A DNA stretch of 64,000 nucleotides, from contig NSJX01000057.1 of NCBI GenBank assembly GCA_002286715.1, forward strand, positions 97,535 to 161,534, written 5' to 3'. This stretch comes from Dentipellis sp. KUC8613 (lineage: Eukaryota; Basidiomycota; Agaricomycetes; Russulales; Hericiaceae). A model generated the notes under the pieces. It worked only from the letters and a program-made list of their open reading frames with translations. It made no database searches and was not told the DNA's origin. This document shows positions 56,957 to 64,000 of the stretch, piece by piece; the first letter of the stretch is position 1, and each line of letters opens with the position of its first letter. The translations under genes were made by a program, and so were the position numbers.

Positions 56957-58921
56957 CTACACATACTTATAGTACCGAGGATCGACTGAAAACGGCGGAA
57001 TCCACGAACATTCCACACGCGCAAAATTTCCTAATACCATGAATTCGCTGTCGAAGAAGCCACATCTATCAAGCACCATCTTCTGGAGCCTGCATTTGTA
57101 GTGCTCGGCAACGGGAATGTTCAACAGAAAGTACAAACGACTGAAAACATTTCCTGCGCCCTCAGGCATATCGTGCGCGTCTCGTGGTTGCGATATAGCA
57201 AATGCTTTGAGATGAGGAAGCAGTACTTTGAGAGCTGACTGGCCAGCCGAAGCCCCATTCCGATTTGTCGTCGCGATTGTACGGGCACGGTCCAGCAGCT
57301 CTTGCAGGATGGGCACCACTGCGCCGAACGACAGCTTCAGTCGACGGAGGTTCGGTATGCTACAAAGGGCAGATGTCCAGCCGTTCTCGGGCGTCGAGAA
57401 TACTCGTGACTCGCCGGCAGCTGGTGCAGGGAAGGATATGGATACGGTGTGGATCTGCATAGTGGGCAACATGGCCGATAAGAGCCTCACAGCGAGCAGA
57501 GATGAGTTGGGGCCGTCACATGCGAGTCGGAATGGTGCGAAGGACGAATCTGAAGGCACGTCTCGATCGTACCAAGGCTTAACCGCATCGTGCACGGAAG
57601 GACTAAAGACCTGCACAACTTGCGAGATCGAGAGGTGAGTGATGGGAGTAGGCGGTTCGGATATCCACAGGTGCTTAGCAGCGAGGCTGGCGACTCGGCG
57701 CGCTGTCGCGTCGTCATACCTGCATGCTGCGAATTGCGGGTATATGAGTATACGTGCAGGGGAGGGCAATGACATGCAGGAGAAAAACCCGTCAAGGTCT
57801 GTGATCGATGCAAAGGCCACCTCGAATGATTGGAGACCTTGAGGAAGGCTGATTGGAGCGTTTACGAGGGCGGCATCGTCAGTATTCGCATTGCTTCCAT
57901 CGGTCGCTATAGTCAGCGTATTCAGATTTGGCAGGAGGCGCAAGAAAAGCGCGAGTTTCGCCATCGTGCCCCGCCATGCGGATGACAGCCTTTCGATGGG
58001 TCCAAGAGCCAGGCTCGTGGGCGGCATAGCATCGTCACAGTATATGATGCCTGTTTCTAGACAACGCAGCTTTGGCATTGTGCTTATAAGCTCGAGAAGA
58101 CGCGGAAGTTGCATCGGGGCGGTCATCCGAAGGAGCTTGACATTCCAATATGCTTTGCGTCTCGGAGGACTTATCATAATACTCTGATCGAAGGATATTG
58201 CTTTTAGAGCGGGTGTGTTATTGTAGAGTTTGTCTGCCGCAATGGTGAACTGAACTCCACTTTGCCCTGAGGCCATTTCCATGTGAAGGAATTCCAGTCG
58301 AGGTGCCGATCTTGATCGAATGACACGGATGATTGAGCAGAGCTGGTCCACGCAGAGATTCATGTCCTGGGATTGGTCTATCTTTTCGAAAGTCACCATG
58401 AAGATGTATAAGTAGTTGACACGGTACATATTGTCCTCAAACATCCACAGGAGACTTGGATCGCGGTGATTGGCCCAGACTTCCACGTCCATATATATAG
58501 CCAAGGGAAGAGACGAAGACCGCCGAAAGCAAGCTTCAATCCAAGCAGGAGATAGCCAGAAAGAGATGTATGTCCACAGCTTGGGATACTGAAGAGCGAC
58601 AGCGCGCCACCGGTGGCATACGTGGCTGACGGGCACGGAGGACGGGTATTTTGTGTCCGGGAGCCTCGGGTCACTTGACCTGAGTGCGTGCTGGCTTTCG
58701 CAGCTGTGAGTGCCGAGAAGAAAGATGTAGCATAGGAGTTCGGTGGGTAGTTTGTGGATTGGGGATGTTACACGGCGTGTGGCGGTGGCGTGCGCGTTCG
58801 GGTCGGGGCAGAGGACAGCGTTCTGTGGTACGGTTCGGCCCACAAATTCCATTTGGATCCTGAAATTCCAAGCCTTCTTGACGTGGCGCTCCGTCCTAGG
58901 TTCATGCTGGGAGCGGTGCAT
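56957..58921 (-). CDS. F-box protein, single exon, 654 aa
   Basis: One uninterrupted frame from ATG 58921; in-frame sequence continues upstream to 59071 but without another ATG. An F-box occupies about residues 50-110: SPIHKLPTELLCYIFLLGTH, then VSHVCHRWRAVALQYPKLWT. The rest is a long helical and beta region with Leu-rich stretches (PRLLELISTMPKLRCLETGI, LRLLPNLNTLTIATDG) typical of the large agaricomycete F-box/LRR-like families. Such proteins join Skp1 in SCF ubiquitin ligases and choose substrates. The target here is unknown. Absence of introns is common in this expanded family. No lesion seen. Confidence 0.85.
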   Translation of the reverse strand: MHRSQHEPRTERHVKKAWNFRIQMEFVGRTVPQNAVLCPDPNAHATATRRVTSPIHKLPTELLCYIFLLGTHSCESQHALRSSDPRLPDTKYPSSVPVSHVCHRWRAVALQYPKLWTYISFWLSPAWIEACFRRSSSLPLAIYMDVEVWANHRDPSLLWMFEDNMYRVNYLYIFMVTFEKIDQSQDMNLCVDQLCSIIRVIRSRSAPRLEFLHMEMASGQSGVQFTIAADKLYNNTPALKAISFDQSIMISPPRRKAYWNVKLLRMTAPMQLPRLLELISTMPKLRCLETGIIYCDDAMPPTSLALGPIERLSSAWRGTMAKLALFLRLLPNLNTLTIATDGSNANTDDAALVNAPISLPQGLQSFEVAFASITDLDGFFSCMSLPSPARILIYPQFAACRYDDATARRVASLAAKHLWISEPPTPITHLSISQVVQVFSPSVHDAVKPWYDRDVPSDSSFAPFRLACDGPNSSLLAVRLLSAMLPTMQIHTVSISFPAPAAGESRVFSTPENGWTSALCSIPNLRRLKLSFGAVVPILQELLDRARTIATTNRNGASAGQSALKVLLPHLKAFAISQPRDAHDMPEGAGNVFSRLYFLLNIPVAEHYKCRLQKMVLDRCGFFDSEFMVLGNFARVECSWIPPFSVDPRYYKYV

Positions 58922-59685
58922 GGCGCTGCAAGAGACAGCTGATACGAACGATGTCTTGAGAGTGGGCGAACCAGGGGATGGAGCGTACGTGGCGTGGCGC
59001 CGTCGAAACTGACTATATCCAACTTTCCTCAGCGCGGAACAGTCAAATAATTGAGAACACTCACAGACCACAGTAAGAGTGCGACTCGGGACTACCGAGT
59101 AAAGACGAGGGCAGCAGTCGCGAATCGGGTTAGAGGCGGACTGGCCATGGGCTTTAAGTAGCCGTCGGGCGAGGCGCTAGGGCACGTACTACCATTGTAG
59201 ATCGAACCGTACTTGCGTTAGCATAACGCCTCCAACGCCTGTCCTAGAGCTTGTCAGCAAGGCGTCCGGGATTGTACCTGCAGACGAAGCGGCGAACATC
59301 AACAGTACCAGTGCAGTCAAAAAGGGAAAAGAGGCGTACGTGCGTACGCGCCTGTAAACCTTAGGAGCAGTGCGCCGTGCTCAAAGCTTAATGTTCTTCT
59401 AGGTCCTAGGAGGGATAACTCAAACACATGTTCTGAATCGAAAAGCGCAGACCAGAGGCGCACGTACTTGCCTACCAAAGAAAATTCAAACCTCGTCGTT
59501 GCGATTACGAACTGTTGCGGTGTTCAGGAATCGAGCGGCGACCACCCCGGGCCCGCCGGGCCGACGGCCACCCCCGATGCCGACGGCGCTCCCGTCTGTG
59601 GCGGAAGCAGTTCCTGGGCTCCCCAATCGATAACCTGCAAACGAACGCCATGCTCTCACAATATGAGTTCTAATTTGCCTGGCCG
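58922..59685. other. Divergent intergenic region
   Basis: Between the minus-strand F-box gene and the plus-strand hydrolase. It should contain both promoters. No gene seen. Confidence 0.5.
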
Positions 59686-59693
59686 TATATATA
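59686..59693 (+). promoter_or_regulatory. TATA box
   Basis: TATATATA lies 94 bp upstream of the ATG at 59780, the expected distance for a core promoter of the hydrolase gene. Confidence 0.45.
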
Positions 59694-59779
59694 GCAGCAG
59701 CGTCGGGGGGGCACGATTGATCTCTCTATTCCTCGCCATCCCGCAGCTCCTGATACGGTGTATCGCTAGAAACGACAAC

Positions 59780-60861
59780 ATGAGTCTCTGCGCACAGTGC
59801 TTCGAAGGTACGCCGGCGGGTTCATGGTCATTCATACCGTCGTTCCCCGCGTAACATGCAGCCCGCGTGATGGTACAGGTGTCAAGCACGAAGGCACCCC
59901 TACTGGCACGATCACGACGCTCGCCGGCATCTCGACCTACGTCGCGACGCCACCGGGCGCGTACGCGAAGGACAAGGTCGTGCTCTACCTGACGGACGTG
60001 TTCGGGCTGCAGCTGGTGAACAACCGGCTGCTCGCGGACAGCTTCGCGGCGAACGGCCTGCGCGTCGTGCTCCCGGACTTATTTGACGGGGAGCCGATCC
60101 CGGAGGACGCGCTCGAGCCTGGGGTGCGTATGCATCGTTCGTTCTGCGGAGAGAGCGAGACGGAGGCTGATATGATGGGGGTTTGGTTGAGCAGAATACC
60201 TTCGACCGCGTGGCGTGGCGCGCGCGGCATGGGCCCGAGACGGCGCGCCCGAGAGTCGACAAGGCGATCGCGGCGCTGAGGGCGGAGGGCGTGACGCGGA
60301 TCGGGGCGGTGGGATTCTGCTACGGCGGTGAGTTAGACTCGTGTGTTCGGTCGATGGAGCGACGCGGGGCGCGACATGATGGTAATGCTGATGCGGGGAT
60401 GCAGGGCGGCTCGTATTCGACCTGGCCTTCGACCATGCCGTCGAGGTGGCGGTAGGGACGCATCCTTCGGGGCTGGATATTGCGGATATAGACGTGTGTT
60501 CTCCTTTTGCGTATGAAGATATGGATGAGCACTCACCGAAATCGCCGCAGAAATACGCCTCCGAAGCGACCGCGCCGCTCTTGTTGAACACTGCGGAGGT
60601 GGACAGCGCCTTCCCTGCTGAGAAGCAGGCACACGCGGACGCGGTGCTCGGCGGTGGCAAGTTCAAGCCGGGGTACGAGCGGACGTATTGGGAAGGATGC
60701 AAGCATGGATTTGCAGTCCGCGGGGACCTGGTGAGTCAGGTGGCGTTACGAGCCTTGTTGAGCCCCGCTGACGGACGCGAGGGCAGAGCGATCCGAAGAT
60801 CAAGGAAGGCAAGGAGGGCTCGTTCAAGGCAACGGTTGAGTGGTTTGGGAAGCATCTGTGA
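59780..60861 (+). CDS. Dienelactone hydrolase family protein, 249 aa
   Basis: Exons 59780-59807, 59879-60123, 60195-60327, 60405-60493, 60551-60730 and 60787-60861 give 250 codons. The alpha/beta hydrolase fold is evident: YLTDVFGLQLVNNRLLADSF, GLRVVLPDLFDGEP, a nucleophile elbow GFCYGG with Cys133, an acid in LLLNTAEVD (Asp183) and His217 in EGCKHGFAVRGD. This is the Cys-Asp-His triad of dienelactone hydrolases, which open the lactone ring in chloroaromatic and catechol breakdown. Fungal members often have unknown substrates. Protein length matches the family. The first exon encodes the usual MSLCAQCFEG-like N-terminus. No catabolic genes adjoin it. Confidence 0.9.
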
Positions 60862-61543
60862 GCGTGAAGCCCGGACCTCGAGGTTGAATGATACTGTAGT
60901 ATTAGCTATACAGAGCCGTGAATAGTTCACCGGTATCACCATCTGTGAATGGTAGAAGCGCAGCAACATCAAGGCGGTTGAGCCGGTCAGTGCGTCTCCA
61001 TCGAGATATCAAGTTACCTGGGAAGCCAACGGTGGTGCCGGACTGCTGAAACGTCATCTGTTTGTCGATTGTGCCAGATGGGACGAACAGGTCGACCTGG
61101 AGGCGCTACATGTGGTTCTGAAGGGTGTTGTGGTCATTGAAAGAACAAAGCTGGCGAGGACGAGAAGGAGGTTGCCAGCGGAACACTGCCACGATGCTGA
61201 CAAAGCAGCCCATATATGGGACGCATTGTACTCTGCGGCCACGTGCCCGACGCGAGACAAAAGAACAAAGGACGGCGTTATTGTTGCGCACGACAATAGC
61301 CTCCTGCCCGCATGGCAACTGGCTTTTCTTGCGTGGCCTTTATAGGCTCGCCTTCTTCATTACCTGCTCCTTGTCTTGCACCCAAACATCCCTTTGCTTG
61401 CAATCCCCTCTTTTTCAACCTACCTTCTACCTCTCGTTCGACGACTAGCTCGCCGCTCTCCTGTTCTCCTTTGACGAACCCCGCCTCGCGAAAGACTCCT
61501 CTCACGTTCACACCAGATCCAACTCTTTTCTTTTGCTACCATC
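60862..61543. other. Intergenic region
   Basis: No gene seen. The last 200 bases are C/T-rich, like the leader and core promoter of the next gene. Confidence 0.5.
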
Positions 61544-62680
61544 ATGTCCGCTGCTACCACAACGTTGACGTTCGAGCGATACCCCACCCCTCCGCCTACC
61601 CTTAACACCCTCCCACGCGAGCAGCGAACACGCCTCATCCGCTCTGCACGCAAGCTCGGCGCCGTCCTCGGCACGACGCCCATCCTGCTGGACCCCGCCC
61701 TTGCAGCCGTCCAGGCGACGGCCGCCCCTTCGCACCACCCATACGCGCACGCGCACTCCCACTCCGTGCCAACCACCCCCCGTCTCGCCCGTCCCCCTCG
61801 CGAGCGCCGTCACGGATCCATCTTTACTATGCCAGTGGCTGCGCCACCCTCTCCCACCTCCACTGCGTCCTCCTCGCCCGCCTCTTCGCGCACCTCCCTC
61901 TCCAGCGACAACGCCTCCTCTGCGATATCCACCCCCCGCACCTCCATCGAGTCGCTCCCGAACCCGCCCTCGTTCTCCTCCAAAGCGCGCCGCTCCGGCT
62001 CCCCGCCCCGCCCGCTCATCCTCCACCTCACCGCCGTGCCACTCTCGCCGTCCGACCCCCGCCTGCCCACGCCTCACACCGCCCACGCGATGGAGCGCGA
62101 GCCCGTGACGCCGCGCACGCCGACGGCGGCGGACCGCGCGGAGATGCGGCGCAGGAAGATGGCGAAGCTCGCGCGCACGCTCGGCGAGCCGGTGCCTCCG
62201 GAGCTCGTATTTGGCGCCGAGGACTGCAACGCCCGCCGCGCTTCCGAATCCGAAGAGGAACTCGTCCAGCCCGAGGAGCTGCTCGCGTTCGCGCGCTCCC
62301 GCGCCTACGGGATGCAGGCTGCGAATGCGTCGACGCCTGTCGTCGCGCTGCCCCGTCAGTCCATGTCCATGCGCTCCGACGCCTCCGCTGCGTCGCGTAC
62401 ACCGACGCCGCCGCTCCCCACCCCGCGCCCGCCCAAGATCCAGACGGCGGAGCAGCTGAAGGCCAAGGCGCACCGCCGGCGCAGCCGCTCGCTCTCGGCG
62501 CTCCCCACGCCCACGGCGGAGACCACCGCGCGCGTCGGCAAGGTGCCTCTGATGAAGAGGCGCACGCCGGTGTTTGCATCCGGTGCGCGTGCGCCCAGGG
62601 GCGAGCGGTGGATTGGCGCGTGGAATCGCCGCGATATTCATCAGGTGCAGATGGAGCTGAGGCAGCTCAAGGGCCGGTGA
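61544..62680 (+). CDS. Conserved basidiomycete protein of unknown function, 378 aa
   Basis: Single exon from ATG 61544. The N-terminus is basic (REQRTRLIRSARKLGAVLGT). A long Ser/Pro/Ala-rich disordered region follows. The most conserved-looking core is RRRKMAKLARTLGEPVPPEL with VFG (about 205-228). The C-terminus has KVPLMKRRTPVF and a short helical end (HQVQMELRQLKGR). I recall similar LARTLGExVPPELVF proteins in other basidiomycetes, without a known function. The phospho-rich, disordered composition suggests a regulatory or scaffold protein; that is inference. High GC and strong codon bias support expression. Confidence 0.75.
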   Translation: MSAATTTLTFERYPTPPPTLNTLPREQRTRLIRSARKLGAVLGTTPILLDPALAAVQATAAPSHHPYAHAHSHSVPTTPRLARPPRERRHGSIFTMPVAAPPSPTSTASSSPASSRTSLSSDNASSAISTPRTSIESLPNPPSFSSKARRSGSPPRPLILHLTAVPLSPSDPRLPTPHTAHAMEREPVTPRTPTAADRAEMRRRKMAKLARTLGEPVPPELVFGAEDCNARRASESEEELVQPEELLAFARSRAYGMQAANASTPVVALPRQSMSMRSDASAASRTPTPPLPTPRPPKIQTAEQLKAKAHRRRSRSLSALPTPTAETTARVGKVPLMKRRTPVFASGARAPRGERWIGAWNRRDIHQVQMELRQLKGR

Positions 62681-64000
62681 ACGGTTCGTTCGTTGCGTTC
62701 TTGACGTGTATGCGTCGTCTTTTTCTTTCTTTCACCCGGTTGTATGGACTCCGGTACCAGTTCATTCGTGTATTGACTTTGACTGCCCCGCTCTGCGTTC
62801 CCCGCACCACATCTGAATCTACTTACCTATATCTATAGCATATTGCATCGTCCGCGTACCGTATCCTATTCCGCTGTGTATTTCTAATTATGTTCTGCTT
62901 CCTGGGGTTGCTTGTTGTCATTACCACTTACTCACTTACTGCCTTGACGTTTCCGATGCGGCTGTCGGACGCTGCTGTAGCATTATAACTTACTCTTACT
63001 GTAGAAGTACTATCACCGGGTCCGTCGGTCTTTTGACTCCGCTCATCCTAGATGATGATACGAATCTAAAATGTTGCTTGTTGGTTTTCGTTCAATTGTG
63101 CGAGCTTCTGAGATGTCCCCGTCTTCAATACTGTAGATGAGTGGCAACTTGGAAGCGCCGCCTGCGTCAGCTACACCCTTGCTTGCGGGGAGGGTTAGAA
63201 TATGTGCTCCAGGGGGTAAACCCACCGGAGTGAATGGAGAGCTTCCTAGCTCTGTTACAGTAGTTTGATGTATTCCCACAAATAGTATATAGTTATGGAA
63301 CCGGAGATAAACCCCAATAAACTTTGCAAAAGACAAAAGGTATGTGAGGGTATGTGCCAAGGCTTCCTGGGTTCGGGTGTTCAATAGAGAGTTTCTGAAC
63401 AGTTGCATCACCCCGTGTAGCTGCAGTTTCTGCCATAGTCCTTGGAGCATCAACACGGGGCAGCGGGCCAGCGAAAACGCTCTTTGCCCATTCTGTGACT
63501 CACTGGCAACGCAAGAGGCGTCAATTCATTCACACCGAGCCCTCCTGCAGATCGTATATATCTGGCTGCCTATACTTACCTGCAGTCAAAATTCAAAAAG
63601 TGATTGAGTGTGCAAGCATGGACAACGACTGTCGCACGATGGCCTTCATCACAAAGAGCCATAAACTCCATGTTATGCATGGAGTGCACTAAACCTCGAT
63701 GACCTCCGGTCAGAAATCCTCTAGTTTGAGTCGACGGACTGAGACAGCTCCAGCGTTAGCGGCGGCGGCAGCATGCAAGCAACGACGCTTTCGAGTCGCG
63801 TTTCCCACGGGGCGGCCATTTCTGTCTCACGGGGAGGCCATGTTCCCACGGCGGCGCAAACGGTTTTCGACGCCCTACCCCAATCTTAGGGGAGCAAGCT
63901 CCCCAATAAGTGATTTCTTGATCCATAAGTATCATGCATGCGTGTGATTCATGCCTTAAATTCGCAGGGGTGGACATAGATATGTCAATGATTTCTTGGT
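62681..64000. other. Right-hand end, no firm gene
   Basis: A minus-strand segment at about 63270-63043 reads GLPPGAHILTLPASKGVADA then LPLIYSIEDGDISEARTIER and ends at a stop. It looks like a C-terminal exon, but the intron before it does not keep phase. The remainder shows nothing. Confidence 0.35.

Noticed and set aside
51449..60861. Secondary-metabolite or aromatic catabolic cluster formed by the CmcJ-type oxygenase and dienelactone hydrolase
   Set aside because: The two genes are over 7 kb apart with an F-box gene between, and there is no synthase, transporter or regulator.
61508..62641. Long minus-strand frame opposite the 378-residue gene
   Set aside because: Arg/Gly-rich antisense shadow of a high-GC gene. 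The plus strand has a good start and a conserved core.
1..64000. CRISPR arrays, retroelement polymerases, transposases
   Set aside because: No regularly spaced repeats with unique spacers, and no reverse transcriptase, integrase or KDZ-transposase motifs, were seen in any frame.

Overview
This 64 kb window looks like nuclear DNA of an agaricomycete (mushroom-forming) basidiomycete. Genes carry several GT-AG introns of about 45-75 nt. Several products belong to families I know mainly from Agaricomycetes. tRNA genes carry short introns after position 37, and no bacterial-style operons are present. I cannot name the genus. All gene models were spliced by eye. Where I quote a protein length, the summed exons give an intact frame that is a multiple of three.

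Layout. 0-8 kb holds three minus-strand members of expanded families: a WD40 protein, a 2OG-dioxygenase-like gene with an in-frame stop, and a 908-residue disordered protein with a long Glu-Gln repeat. 9-21 kb holds an Arb1-like protein with ten WG dipeptides, two conserved-looking proteins of unknown function, and four small proteins with a hydrophobic or amphipathic C-terminus. 22-28 kb holds a decayed dioxygenase-like copy and a signal-anchored coiled-coil protein. 29-33.4 kb holds a large HEAT-type protein best explained as Rif1. 36-37 kb holds an eight-exon micro-exon gene with duplicated acidic exons.

38-51 kb is gene-poor. It contains hairpins, minisatellites, CAGC-type repeats, three tRNA-Thr(AGT) genes with identical mature sequences but different introns, and a tRNA-Asp(GTC). 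51.4-62.7 kb returns to ordinary genes: a CmcJ/AsaB-type oxygenase, an F-box protein, a dienelactone hydrolase and a conserved basidiomycete protein.

I found no reverse transcriptase, transposase, CRISPR array or secondary-metabolite cluster. Rif1 (replication timing, telomeres) and the Arb1-like protein (small-RNA heterochromatin) are both chromatin-related, but nothing shows they work together. The least explained parts are the group of small C-terminally hydrophobic proteins at 9-21 kb and the micro-exon gene at 36-37 kb.
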